Notes: generated by a model from the sequence alone, not told the origin. 64,000 nt of DNA from VGBV01 sp963780395 (GCA_963780395.1 CAWABY010000003.1:186001-250000); one strand, 5' to 3'; shown: positions 33,499 through 42,154, numbered from the stretch's first letter. Translations and numbers: made by a program.

Positions 33499-35967
33499 CT
33501 ACTCGCCGCGGTGGGCTTCTGAGCCGCGCTCGATCTCGGCGGGCGTGGGGATCTCGCGCTTGCCGGCCGGCAGCGAGGCCTCGGAGGGCTTGGCCGGCAC
33601 CTCGGGGTTCTCGATCTCGCCGAGGCGGTTGATCAGCCGCTCCCACTGGTCGGGCTTCAGCACCTGGGCGAGCTGGTCGAAGGGCTTGCCGGCGCCGTAG
33701 GTGGGCGTGAAGCCGACGTGGATGTGGTCGTCGTGGTCGCCCATCGCGAAGGTGGGGCCGCCGAACTCCATCAGCGTGATGATCTGGGCCGGGCGCATCG
33801 TGCCCTGCAGCTTCAGCAGGTCGCGCACCACGGCCTCGGTGATCGAGCCGGGGCCCTGGTTGCCCAGGATCGGCAGCCCGTTCACCTGGGCGATGTCGAC
33901 GGCGTTGCCCGAGGAGTGGGCCGAGACGTTGCCCGAGGAGGTGTAGAAGCTGTGGCCGCACTTGAGCGAGGTCAGCGTCAGGCGGTAGCCGCGCTCGGCC
34001 AGGTACTCGAGCGTGGCCAGGATGCGGCGGTCGATCTGGCCCGACTCGACGTCTGAGCGCCCGCAGGAGTAGATCTCGATCCGCGGGTCCGCCAGCACCC
34101 GCTGGGCCAGCACCTCCTTGCTCATCAGCAGGATCTGGCCGATCGTCGCCTCCGAGCCGAACGGGTCCTTGCCGGCGGCGCGGTAGATCGCGGTCGTCTC
34201 CAGCAGCTTCCAGCCGTCAAGGATCGGCTTCGGGTCGATCCGCGGCGCGCCGCGGCCGGCGGGCTGGATCTCGAAGTGGACGTGCGGAGCGCCGGCGCCG
34301 AGCTGCCCGATGCGGCCGAGCACGGTGCCGCCGGTGACCTTGGAGCCGACCCGCAGCCGGCGCAGCTCCATCGTCTCGGAGTCGAACTTAAAGGCGCTTG
34401 AGAAGTAGCTCTTGAAGGTCTCATAGCCCGGCACCCGCTCGCCCAGCAGGCTGTTGAGCTGGCCGCTCACGCCGGCGCTCTTGACGTTTGCGGGGCGCTC
34501 GGGCAGGGCGAAGAGGCGCTGGCGGAGCTCCTCGGTGTTGAGGGGCGCCGCCGCCTTCGGCTCGGGGGCCGGCTTCGCGGCGGGCTCGGAGTCGTTGGCG
34601 CCGGCGCTGGCGGCCGACCCGGGCCGGGTCTCGGACTTGTCGTTGGCGACGATCTCGAAGTCCTTGGCGGTCAGCGCCTTCTGCTTCGGCACCGGGTGGA
34701 GCTCCGAGAGCTCGCCCAGCTGCGCGTAGGTGTAGCGGTTGCCGTAGGCGTCGGTCAGGACGACGAAGCGGCCGAGGCGGGGGCTCTCGCCGAGCTTGGT
34801 GATGACGCCGTCGTTGACCGCCACCACCGGAGCGTTAACCCTCGAGTAGATGTTGATGCCGCGGCGGGTGGGGCTGGCGGCGACGACGTCGGCGGCGTTG
34901 CCCGCTTCGGCGCGGGCGGTCTCAGAGCGCTTCTGGGCCTCGCGCTCGGAGATGTCGTCGGCGTAGCGGGCGTCGGCTGCGACCGGGAAGTGGGCGCCCT
35001 CGGTGAGCCCGGTGAGCGAGCCGACCAGGTCGTCGGGCAGCTTCGCGTACTGGTTGGCGTAGAGCAGGACCTCGTCCACGTACCAGTCGGCGTGGTTGTA
35101 GGCGAAGATCGCTTCGCGCAGGTTCTCCTCGGCGCCCGCCGCCTTCAGGTAGCGGCCGGCGGCGCAGATCGCGTCGACGGGGTTGTAGGGGTCCTTGCGC
35201 CCGTCCTCGTTGGCGTCGACCCCGTAGGCCTCCCAGCTCGAGGGGATGAACTGCATCCAGCCGAGGGCCCCGGCCGAGGAGACGTTCAGGTTGGTGCCGA
35301 AGGCGGTCTCGATGCGGTTGATCGAGGCCAGCACCTGCCACGGCACCCCGTACTCGGTGCCGCAGGCCTGGTAGATCGGCAGCAGGAAGGGCGGGATCTC
35401 GAACTGGTCGATGACGAAGTTGGGGACGCCGATCGGGGCGGCGCCGAACTGGGCGATGGTGAGGCCCGGGTTGGAGTTGGAGGGCGAGCCGTCGGGGTTT
35501 CGGATCGGCTCGGATTGGAACTTCTCGCGCTCGGCCTCGCCCTGGACGGCGCCGCCCTTGGGGGCCTTCTGGCCGAAGAGGCCGGAGCCGGGGGCGCCGC
35601 CCTTCTGCTTCTTGGCCCCCTTGGGGCCCTTGGCGCCGGGGGCGCCGGGGCCGAGCTGGCCGCCGCCGCCGTCGCCGGAGCCGCCGCCCCCGCCGGCGCC
35701 GCCGGAGCCGCCGGTGCCGCCGGCGGGGGCGGGGGGCGGGTTGTACTCGTCGCCGTCCAGCGGGCCGCTGCAGCCGGGGTCTGCGAGGTCGGTCCTGGCG
35801 TCGCCGTCGTTGTCGGCGAGGTCGGCGCAGGCGGGCAGGGCGCCACCGGTGGGGACCTGCACCTTCGCGCCGCCGCCCAGATCCACCGGCGCCGAGCCCG
35901 CCGCGCCCGCCGCGATCACGGCCACGGCCGAGCCAAGCGCGATGGTGAGTAGAAGCCTCTTCGTCAT
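33499..35967 (-). CDS. Multidomain peptidoglycan hydrolase (lytic transglycosylase, M23-like, M15-like)
   Basis: An 822-residue secreted wall enzyme. In order: a signal peptide, a calcium-type DNDGDARTDLADPG motif, a long Gly/Pro/Lys-rich linker (about 75-140), and an MltB-like transglycosylase domain with the catalytic Glu in NRIETAFGTN and AGALGWMQFIPSSWEAYG. A peptidase M23-like domain follows, with HVHFEI intact but the first metal site changed to RRGIN. A C-terminal M15/VanY-like domain has SAHSSGNAVDIA and HDDHIHVGF, with all three zinc ligands. It should cleave glycan and peptide bonds during growth or division. The 190 bases upstream hold no gene and no riboswitch I can recognise. Confidence 0.85.
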   Translation of the reverse strand: MTKRLLLTIALGSAVAVIAAGAAGSAPVDLGGGAKVQVPTGGALPACADLADNDGDARTDLADPGCSGPLDGDEYNPPPAPAGGTGGSGGAGGGGGSGDGGGGQLGPGAPGAKGPKGAKKQKGGAPGSGLFGQKAPKGGAVQGEAEREKFQSEPIRNPDGSPSNSNPGLTIAQFGAAPIGVPNFVIDQFEIPPFLLPIYQACGTEYGVPWQVLASINRIETAFGTNLNVSSAGALGWMQFIPSSWEAYGVDANEDGRKDPYNPVDAICAAGRYLKAAGAEENLREAIFAYNHADWYVDEVLLYANQYAKLPDDLVGSLTGLTEGAHFPVAADARYADDISEREAQKRSETARAEAGNAADVVAASPTRRGINIYSRVNAPVVAVNDGVITKLGESPRLGRFVVLTDAYGNRYTYAQLGELSELHPVPKQKALTAKDFEIVANDKSETRPGSAASAGANDSEPAAKPAPEPKAAAPLNTEELRQRLFALPERPANVKSAGVSGQLNSLLGERVPGYETFKSYFSSAFKFDSETMELRRLRVGSKVTGGTVLGRIGQLGAGAPHVHFEIQPAGRGAPRIDPKPILDGWKLLETTAIYRAAGKDPFGSEATIGQILLMSKEVLAQRVLADPRIEIYSCGRSDVESGQIDRRILATLEYLAERGYRLTLTSLKCGHSFYTSSGNVSAHSSGNAVDIAQVNGLPILGNQGPGSITEAVVRDLLKLQGTMRPAQIITLMEFGGPTFAMGDHDDHIHVGFTPTYGAGKPFDQLAQVLKPDQWERLINRLGEIENPEVPAKPSEASLPAGKREIPTPAEIERGSEAHRGE

Positions 35968-36157
35968 TAAGTAGTACCCCGCCCGAAGGCAGGTCCAACG
36001 CTACTGGGTCACTCTCCGCCTTGCAACGGACAACCCGCGTGCCTGAAACCTATCTCAGCGCAGGGGCGGATTTATGAAGGGTTTGTGTGCACTTCGGTGC
36101 CCAGCTGAGACGCCGTTTGGACGTCCGATCGCCCCCGCGGTAACGTGGCCGCGAGCC

Positions 36158-36478
36158 ATGGACGAGAGCACAGACGAAGGCCTCGGGGACCGGTCCTCGG
36201 CGCGCGGAGAGAGCGCTCTGGGGGACCTGGCGCAGGCGCTGCTCGACAACCCCTGGCTGAAGGAGGCGCTGCACCTCGCCTTCGAGGCCCGAGACCGCGC
36301 CTCGGTCGCCGGAACCCAGGCGATCCGCGGCCTCAACCTCCCGACCGCTGCGGACACCGACCGCCTCGAGCGCCGCCTGCGGGCGGTCTCGGAGCGGCTC
36401 GAGTCGGTCGAGGACGCCCTCGACGCCGTCGCGCGCGAGCTGGCCGAGCTGCGTCGTCGGCCGTCCCCAAAGGGCTAG
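36158..36478 (+). CDS. Small coiled-coil protein, phasin-like
   Basis: The 106-residue product is acidic at the start and has LAQALLDNPWLKEALHLAFEARD. It ends with a heptad-rich helix (TDRLERRLRAVSERLESVEDALDAVARELAELRRR), clearly a coiled coil. It resembles polyhydroxyalkanoate-granule phasins and the similar protein encoded at 37241, but no motif is decisive. A nucleoside phosphorylase gene lies between the two on the other strand. Confidence 0.6.
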   Translation: MDESTDEGLGDRSSARGESALGDLAQALLDNPWLKEALHLAFEARDRASVAGTQAIRGLNLPTAADTDRLERRLRAVSERLESVEDALDAVARELAELRRRPSPKG

Positions 36479-36499
36479 CCCTCGACTCACGCTCGAGGG

Positions 36500-37186
36500 T
36501 CAGTCGGCGAGCGCGGCCGCCGCCGCCCGGCCCATCCCCTCCACGGAAGCCTCGAGGGCCTCGGGCTCGATGCGGACGCGCTCGCCTCCCGGGAAGACGT
36601 CGGTGACGACGAGCAGACACGCGACGGCGACCCCGAGCCTGGCGCCGAGCGTGAACAAGGCGCAGGCCTCCATCTCGACCGCGGCGGCGCCCGCCTCGAT
36701 CCAGCTTCCCCTGGGCGCATCGGAGTACTCGTAGAAGAGGTCGGTGGTGGCGACCGTCGCCGCCCTGCCGGCCCCGGCGGCCTCGAGACGGCCCAGCAGC
36801 CCGTCATCGGCCGGTTGTGGCCCCTCGGCCCCCAGCGCCCTGCTGACCCCGTCCTCGGGCAGCGCCGCCTCGACCCGCAGCAGCTCGCCGAGCTCCAGCG
36901 ACTCGTCGAGCGCACCGCAGGTGCCGACGCGGATCGCGCGGCGCACGCCCAGCTCGGCGAGCTCGTGCAGGACGATCGCAGCGCTCGGCCCACCCATGCC
37001 GGTCGACTGCACCGTCAGCGGCCGGCCCTCCGGGGTCTCGCCGCTGTATCCCCACAGGCCCCGGTTGTGGTTGCTCATCAAGGGCTTGGTCAGCAGCAGC
37101 TGCGCCAGCGCCATCGCCCGGCCCGGGTCCCCCGGCAGCAGCGCGTCGGGGGCGAGCGGCTGAGACGGGAGAACGTGGGGCGGCAC
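36500..37186 (-). CDS. Nucleoside phosphorylase (PNP/UDP family)
   Basis: This 228-residue enzyme cleaves a nucleoside with phosphate to base and ribose-1-phosphate. It shows LLPGDPGRAMALAQLL, the phosphate-site GYSGETPEGRPLTVQSTGMGG, PSAAIVLHELAELGVRRAIRVGTCGAL and the ribose-binding VEMEACALFTLGARLGV. These fit the DeoD/Udp hexameric group. Purine versus uridine preference cannot be read with confidence. It is flanked by two phasin-like genes on the opposite strand. Confidence 0.85.
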   Translation of the reverse strand: MPPHVLPSQPLAPDALLPGDPGRAMALAQLLLTKPLMSNHNRGLWGYSGETPEGRPLTVQSTGMGGPSAAIVLHELAELGVRRAIRVGTCGALDESLELGELLRVEAALPEDGVSRALGAEGPQPADDGLLGRLEAAGAGRAATVATTDLFYEYSDAPRGSWIEAGAAAVEMEACALFTLGARLGVAVACLLVVTDVFPGGERVRIEPEALEASVEGMGRAAAAALAD

Positions 37187-37240
37187 GGCGGGGCACGCTA
37201 GACGAAGCGCCCTCGAACATCATTTACGCTGTCCGCGCCC

Positions 37241-37612
37241 GTGAAAGGTCCCGAACCGGATCCGGGAGGCGGCGCCTCCGAAGCCCTGCGCTCGGCGATC
37301 GAGCGGACCTTCGCGGCCACGGCGGGCTCGGCGGCCGACACGCGGGACCGGGCCGGCGAGCTGCTCGACGACGTCGCCCGCCGCGGCCAGGAGGCGCGCG
37401 ACGATCTCAGCCGCCGCGGCCAGGAGGCGCGCGACGAGGTGGCCCGCCGCGGCCAGGAGGCCCGGCACGGGGTCGGCGATCGGATCGCCTCGGCGCTGGA
37501 GCGGCTGCGCGGCGTGGACGTGGACGCGATGCAGCGGGAGATAGACGGCCTCCGACGTCGCGTCGCCGACCTCGAGCAGCAGCTCAGGTCTAAGTCTAAG
37601 CCAAAGGGTTAG
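37241..37612 (+). CDS. Phasin-like protein with three exact 11-residue repeats
   Basis: The 123-residue protein is almost wholly helical. The centre holds three tandem 11-residue units, DDVARRGQEAR, DDLSRRGQEAR and DEVARRGQEAR, nearly identical also at DNA level (33-base units at 37368-37466). Such 11-mers form amphipathic helices that lie on lipid or polyester surfaces, as in apolipoproteins and phasins. A coiled coil (AMQREIDGLRRRVADLEQQL) and a Lys-rich tail follow. It precedes an SCP2-like gene by two bases, so they form an operon. Confidence 0.7.
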   Translation: MKGPEPDPGGGASEALRSAIERTFAATAGSAADTRDRAGELLDDVARRGQEARDDLSRRGQEARDEVARRGQEARHGVGDRIASALERLRGVDVDAMQREIDGLRRRVADLEQQLRSKSKPKG

Positions 37613-37614
37613 GG

Positions 37615-38040
37615 ATGGCGTCCGTCGTCTCGGCCAAGGAGCTCCGCAAGATCCTGGACGAGGTGATGACGGAGATCGACGCCGACCCGGACGACGGCTC
37701 GCGGATGCGGGCGGCGGCCGCTCCGCTGCGGCTGGAGTTCACCGACCTGAAGCTGGCGCTCAACATCTCGCGCGCCGACGACGGCCATCTCAGCTGGGAC
37801 TTCAAGCAGCGCGCGGCGGCGCAGCCGAAGCTGGGCCTCAGCATGGAATCCGAGTTCGCCAACAGGCTGCTGCAGGGACGCGAGAACCCGGCGATCGCAA
37901 TCGCGCGCGGCCGCCTGCATACGACGGTCGTCGACCCCTCCGCGGCCGTGCGGCTGTTCCCGGCGGTGAAGCCGCTGTTCGCGCGCTATCGGGAGCTGGT
38001 CTCGGAGAAGTACCCGCACCTGGCCGTCGGCGACGAGTAG
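37615..38040 (+). CDS. SCP2 sterol-binding-like protein
   Basis: The 141-residue protein has the general order of an SCP2 fold: an N-terminal helix (SAKELRKILDEVMTEIDAD), a beta sheet with LRLEFTDLKLALNISRADDGHLSWDF, then MESEFANRLLQGRENPAIAIARGRLHTT. The last block, in which a helix is followed by N-P-x-x-A-I-A-x-G-R-L, is the most SCP2-like. It probably binds a lipid. It lies two bases after the phasin-like gene. Confidence 0.65.
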   Translation: MASVVSAKELRKILDEVMTEIDADPDDGSRMRAAAAPLRLEFTDLKLALNISRADDGHLSWDFKQRAAAQPKLGLSMESEFANRLLQGRENPAIAIARGRLHTTVVDPSAAVRLFPAVKPLFARYRELVSEKYPHLAVGDE

Positions 38041-38093
38041 CCCAATCGCCGGGGGCATTGACTTCGCGCGGGGGTGGGCGTAGTTTCGTCACC

Positions 38094-38276
38094 AGCCGAA
38101 AAAGATTGGGCCACAAGTGGGCCCGGCTCCCCATCGTCCCCCGGCGACTGGGACGAGGGGACGGGGCCCGCGAGGCGCACACGCGCCGCCGGCCGACGCA
38201 GCGGGCCGGATGCCCGCGGGCGACGGGGTCTCGCGACCCCGTCGCTCTATGTAGGGGGACCCCTCCGGAGGCGCCG
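38094..38276 (+). promoter_or_regulatory. Structured leader of the MerR-cyclase gene
   Basis: At least four separate stems stand in this leader. AGCC (38094-38097) pairs with GGCT (38125-38128) around an inner stem GGGCC/GGCCC (38108-38124). CGTCCC pairs with GGGACG (38135-38155). GGCCCGC pairs with GCGGGCC (38165-38207) enclosing GGCGC-ACAC-GCGCC. CGACGGGGTC pairs perfectly with GACCCCGTCG (38221-38244). A CCTCCGGAGG palindrome then covers the Shine-Dalgarno. I match it to no known riboswitch. The region is about 78% G+C, so some pairing is expected by chance, but a ten-pair perfect stem with a four-base loop is not. Confidence 0.5.
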
Positions 38277-39479
38277 GTGAGCGAGTACGGGTCAGAGCGG
38301 ATCTCACTGGCCGAGGCCAGCGAGTTGTCCGGAGTCTCCGAGTCGACCCTGAAGCGCTGGGTCAGCGACGGGATCATCCCCGTCCCCGACGGCCGCTGGA
38401 CGCGGGCATCGGCGGCCCAGGCCCGCGTCGTCTCCCGCATGCGCGAGCGCGGCTACTCGCTCGACGCGGTGAAAGAGGCGGCGCGCGGCGGCCGGCTCGC
38501 GTTCGGCTACGCGGAGGACCTGTTCGACGTGCCCGAGGCCCGCTACTCGATCGAGGAGGCCGCCGAGCAGACGGGCCTGGAGCCGGAGCTGATCCAGCGC
38601 CTGATGACCTTGCTCGGGACCCCGATGGGGCTCGAGGGCCGGCTCAACGAGGAGGACGTGCGGGCGATGCGCCATTGCTCGGAGGTGCTCGCCTCGGGCT
38701 TTCCGCTGGTCGCCTTCCTGCAGCTCGTTCGGGTCTACGCTCAGTCGATCCGCCGGGTCGCCGACGCCGAGGTTCGGCTCTTCCACCTCTACGTGCACGA
38801 GCCGCTGATACAGGACGGGGTGCCGCCGCTCGAGATGGCCGAGGAGATGGGCGACCTCGCCGCCGACCTGCTGCCGGTCACCTCTCCGCTGATGGAGTAC
38901 ATGCACAACCGCTACCTGCGCTTCTACATCGAGCAGGACGTGGTCGGCCACATGGAGGCCGACGTGGGCGGCGGCGGCACGGGCCTCGCCCGCGTCTCGA
39001 TGGCGTTCTGCTTCGTGGACCTGACGGGCTTCACCCGTTACACGGAGGAGGAGGGGGACGAGGAGGCGCTGGACATGGTCGAGCGCTTCGTTGACACCGT
39101 CGAGGCGACGCTGCCGGCCGAGGCGCAGTTAGTGAAGACGATCGGGGACGAGGTGATGGTGGTCTCACCTGACTCGGTGACGCTGACCGAATGGGCCGTT
39201 GGCTTCCTGGCGCTGTTCCAGGAGCGGCCCCAGCCCCGGGTCGGGCTGCACTACGGCGCCGCGGTCTTTCGCGACGGCGACTACTTCGGCGGCGACGTCA
39301 ACCTCGCCCACCGCGTGGTCAACCGCGCCCTCGGCGGGGAGGTGCTGGTGACCGAGTCGGTGGCCGACGCGGTGGACTCCGAGCACCTGCGCTTCGAGGC
39401 GATCGGCGAGGTCGAGCTGAAGGGCTTCCCCCGGCCGATCCACCTCTATGTCGCGCGGGCGGCGAGCGCCTGGATTTAG
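38277..39479 (+). CDS. MerR-type HTH fused to an adenylate/guanylate cyclase domain
   Basis: I chose the GTG at 38277 after CGGAGG; the product has 400 residues. The N-terminus is a MerR-like helix-turn-helix (ISLAEASELSGVSESTLKRWVSDGIIP and VVSRMRERGYSLDAVKEAARGG), followed by a second HTH-like helical region. The C-terminus is a class III cyclase with metal aspartates in FCFVDLTGFTRYTEEEG and KTIGDEVMVVSP, and the Asn/Arg pair in DVNLAHRVVN. DNA binding and cyclic-nucleotide synthesis in one chain is an odd combination. The protein may sense a ligand in its middle part and act as a DNA-bound signalling switch (inference). Confidence 0.83.
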   Translation: MSEYGSERISLAEASELSGVSESTLKRWVSDGIIPVPDGRWTRASAAQARVVSRMRERGYSLDAVKEAARGGRLAFGYAEDLFDVPEARYSIEEAAEQTGLEPELIQRLMTLLGTPMGLEGRLNEEDVRAMRHCSEVLASGFPLVAFLQLVRVYAQSIRRVADAEVRLFHLYVHEPLIQDGVPPLEMAEEMGDLAADLLPVTSPLMEYMHNRYLRFYIEQDVVGHMEADVGGGGTGLARVSMAFCFVDLTGFTRYTEEEGDEEALDMVERFVDTVEATLPAEAQLVKTIGDEVMVVSPDSVTLTEWAVGFLALFQERPQPRVGLHYGAAVFRDGDYFGGDVNLAHRVVNRALGGEVLVTESVADAVDSEHLRFEAIGEVELKGFPRPIHLYVARAASAWI

Positions 39480-39483
39480 ATGA

Positions 39484-40092
39484 CTAGGAGCGCTTGCGGG
39501 CCTGCGCCCGCCGGCCCCGCTTGCGGGTGCGCTTCTTCTTGGTGTCCCGGTAGCCGTACTCCGAGGAGACCGTGATGCCTTCGGGGTCGCCGGCGTCGTC
39601 CGGGGTGCCGCGGGCCCCCGAGAGCCCGATCTCGCGGAAGCGGCCGCGCAGCAGGTTGGCGCGGTGGGGCGGGCTCTCCATCCAGGCCTCGACCATGCTG
39701 GCCGGCGTGCTGAGGCCGCCCGAGCCCCAGACGAGGTTCTCGCCGACGAGCCACGAGCGGGCGCCCCGCGTGTAGCCGGTGGCCATGATGCGGTCGATGA
39801 AGGTGCTGCCGGCGGGCGAGGTGTGGCCGAAGAAGCCGTTTTGGACCATGTCGTTCGAGTGCCTCGCGGCGGCCAGGGCCAGCTGGGGGTTCGCCCGGAC
39901 CGCGCCGACGCCGGCCGCGGCGCGCCGCTCGTTGATCAGGCAGAGCACGCTCTGCTCGAGCGCCGCGGTGCCCTGCCCGGCGGCGTCCGTCTCGGCGCCG
40001 GTGCAGCTCGACGCCGCGGCGCCAGGCGCCTGGGCGAGCGCGCAGGCGGTGACGATCGTGAGCGCTGTGAGAGTCCGTCCCCGGGTGGGCAT
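39484..40092 (-). CDS. Secreted CAP/SCP domain protein
   Basis: A 202-residue protein with a signal peptide (TALTIVTACALAQAPGAAA), then the CAP fold: VLCLINERRAAAGVGAVRANPQLALAAARHSNDM, GFFGHTSPAG, LVGENLVWG, and AWMESPPHRANLL near the active-site groove. The His and Glu residues typical of the family are present (FFGHTS, VGENL). It ends in a very basic tail of about 20 residues (KKKRTRKRGRRAQARKRS), which could bind teichoic or nucleic acid outside the cell. The molecular activity of bacterial CAP proteins is largely unknown. Confidence 0.85.
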   Translation of the reverse strand: MPTRGRTLTALTIVTACALAQAPGAAASSCTGAETDAAGQGTAALEQSVLCLINERRAAAGVGAVRANPQLALAAARHSNDMVQNGFFGHTSPAGSTFIDRIMATGYTRGARSWLVGENLVWGSGGLSTPASMVEAWMESPPHRANLLRGRFREIGLSGARGTPDDAGDPEGITVSSEYGYRDTKKKRTRKRGRRAQARKRS

Positions 40093-40220
40093 GCAGCCCG
40101 CATCGGCCCCTCCGGTCGGCGCTGGATTTCAGCCCCTGTCCGTGGACCCGCGTCCTAGGAGGCGGCTGTCGCGTCTGGACGGACGTTCAGGAGGAGGTGC
40201 CCGGTCCTAGAATCGGCGGC

Positions 40221-41591
40221 ATGGAGGGCACGGCACCGCTCGACTCGCTCGCCGCCGCCGTCCGCTCCAGCGGCCTCGTCGGCGAGAGCACCTCGGGGGT
40301 GGCCCTCTGCTCCGGGGGCGCCGACTCCGCCGCCCTGCTGGCGGGGCTGGTCGGGGTCTGCGGGCCCGACCGCGTGCTGGCGCTGCACCTCAACTACGGG
40401 CTGCGCCCCGACTCCGGCGAGGACGAGCGCACCTGCCGGGCGCTGTGCGAGCGCCTCGGCGTCGAGTTGGCGGTGGAGCGGCCCAGGCTGCCGGCCGGGG
40501 GCAATCTTCAGGCCCACGCCCGGGAGTCCCGATACGCAGCCGCCGAGGCGCTGCGTTCGGACCGGGGCCTGGACTGGGTCGCGAGCGGGCACACGCGCAC
40601 CGACCTGGCCGAGACCGTCGTCTACCGGCTCGCGACCTCGCCGGGCAGCAGGGCGCTGCTCGGGCTCGCGCCCCGCCGCGGGGTCGTGATCCGCCCGCTG
40701 CTGGGGCTGGGGCGCGCACAGGTGCGGGAGCTGGCCCAGCGCAGCGGGCTCCCCTATCGCGACGACCCCAGCAACGACCAGCCTGTGTTCGCCCGCAACC
40801 GGATCCGGAACGAGGTGATGCCGGTGCTGGAGCAGATCGGGCCGGCCGCGGAGGAGACGATCGCGGAGACGCAGGCCGAGCTGCGGGAGGAGGCCCGGGC
40901 GCTGGAGCGGCTGGCCGCCGATGCGATCGAGGCCGCCGGCAGCGCCGGGGCGGATTCGATCGGCGTCAACGCCCTGGCAGCGCTCGACCCCGCGGTCCGG
41001 CGCTACGCCCTGCGGGCCCTGGCCGAGCGGGCCGCGGGCGGATCGGTGGCACTGGGGCGCGAGCGGGCTGAGTCGATCTGGCGGCTGGCCGGGCTCCCCG
41101 AGGGTGGGGTGGTGGAGCTCGGCGGCGGCCTCGAGGCTCGCATCGAGCACGGCCACGTCCGCTTCGCCCGCGGACCCGAGGCGGAGCCGGCGGAGGCCTC
41201 GCTCACCGTTCCCGGCAGCTGCCGGTTCGGCGGCTGGGAGGTCCGCGCCGAGCTGCGCGAGGCGCCTCCAGCCCCGGCGGGGGCCGAAGCGGCGACGCTC
41301 GATCCCGCGGCGCTGGCGGCGACGCTGGTGGTGCGGCCGTGGCGTGACGGCGACCGCATGCGCCCGCTCGGGCTCGGCGGCACCAAGTCGCTGCAGGACC
41401 TGTTCACCGACCGCAAGGTGCCGCGCTCGCTGCGGCGCACGTTGCCGGTCGTCACCTCGGGGGGTCGCATCGCCTGGATCGCGGGCGTCGCCGTCTCCGA
41501 GGAGTTCGCCGCACCGCCCGAGTGCGAGCGGCCGGCGGTGCTGAGCGCCCAGCTGCCGCCCGCGGCAGCGACTGGTCGGGGACCTTCATAG
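40221..41591 (+). CDS. tilS: tRNA(Ile)-lysidine synthase TilS
   Basis: This enzyme makes lysidine at the wobble base of the isoleucine CAU anticodon, an essential step. The 456-residue protein has the PP-loop ATP site SGGADS (residues 31-36), LHLNYGLRPDSGEDERTC, SGHTRTDLAETVVYRL and YRDDPSNDQPVFARNRIR, then the C-terminal RPWRDGDRMRPLGLGGTKSLQDLFTDRKVPR domain. I chose the ATG at 40221, with TAGAAT seven bases upstream. It opens the tilS-hpt-ftsH block conserved in many Actinobacteria; hpt follows after ten bases. Confidence 0.92.
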   Translation: MEGTAPLDSLAAAVRSSGLVGESTSGVALCSGGADSAALLAGLVGVCGPDRVLALHLNYGLRPDSGEDERTCRALCERLGVELAVERPRLPAGGNLQAHARESRYAAAEALRSDRGLDWVASGHTRTDLAETVVYRLATSPGSRALLGLAPRRGVVIRPLLGLGRAQVRELAQRSGLPYRDDPSNDQPVFARNRIRNEVMPVLEQIGPAAEETIAETQAELREEARALERLAADAIEAAGSAGADSIGVNALAALDPAVRRYALRALAERAAGGSVALGRERAESIWRLAGLPEGGVVELGGGLEARIEHGHVRFARGPEAEPAEASLTVPGSCRFGGWEVRAELREAPPAPAGAEAATLDPAALAATLVVRPWRDGDRMRPLGLGGTKSLQDLFTDRKVPRSLRRTLPVVTSGGRIAWIAGVAVSEEFAAPPECERPAVLSAQLPPAAATGRGPS

Positions 41592-41601
41592 ACTCCCGCC
41601 C

Positions 41602-42147
41602 GTGGAGGGCGACGAGCGGATCGGCGAGGTCCTCGTCAGCGAGGAGGACCTGCAGCGGCGCGTGACCGAGCTGGCGGCCGAGGTCAGCCGCGACTACTCG
41701 GGCCGCGATCTGCTGCTCGTCGCGATCCTGAAGGGCGCCGTCCCGTTCCTCGCCGACCTGATGCGCCAGCTCACGGTCCCCTGCGAGCTCGATTTCATGG
41801 CTGTCTCCAGCTACGGCTCCTCGACGGACTCCTCCGGGGTCGTCAGGATCCTGAAGGACCTCGACGCCCCGATCAGCGGCCGCGACGTGCTGATCGTCGA
41901 GGACATCATCGACTCGGGTTTGACGTTGCACTACCTGTTGAAGAACCTGAACGCGCGCGAGCCCGAGTCGCTCGAGGTCTGCGCCCTGCTGACCAAGCCC
42001 GAGCGGCGCCGGGTCGAGAACCCGATCCGCTACGTCGGCTTCGAGATACCCAACGAGTTCGCGATCGGCTACGGGCTCGACCTCGAAGAGCGCTACCGCA
42101 ACCTCTCCTACGTGGCCGCGCTCAAGGAGCCCGGCGAGCCGGGCTGA
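41602..42147 (+). CDS. hpt: Hypoxanthine phosphoribosyltransferase
   Basis: The 181-residue purine-salvage enzyme shows LLLVAILKGAVPFLADLMRQL, FMAVSSYG, the PRPP loop VLIVEDIIDSGLTL and YVGFEIPNEFAIGYGLDLEERYRNL. This is a full-length, standard Hpt. It starts at GTG with TAGACT seven bases upstream, so it may have its own leaderless promoter besides reading through from tilS. ftsH, its usual downstream partner, is displaced by a convergent secreted beta-propeller gene. Confidence 0.93.
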   Translation: MEGDERIGEVLVSEEDLQRRVTELAAEVSRDYSGRDLLLVAILKGAVPFLADLMRQLTVPCELDFMAVSSYGSSTDSSGVVRILKDLDAPISGRDVLIVEDIIDSGLTLHYLLKNLNAREPESLEVCALLTKPERRRVENPIRYVGFEIPNEFAIGYGLDLEERYRNLSYVAALKEPGEPG

Positions 42148-42154
42148 TTCGGTC

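Noticed and set aside
35968..36157. Possible c-di-AMP (ydaO) riboswitch before the wall hydrolase
   Set aside because: Actinobacterial wall hydrolases often have one, so I looked for its conserved blocks on the minus strand. They are not there.
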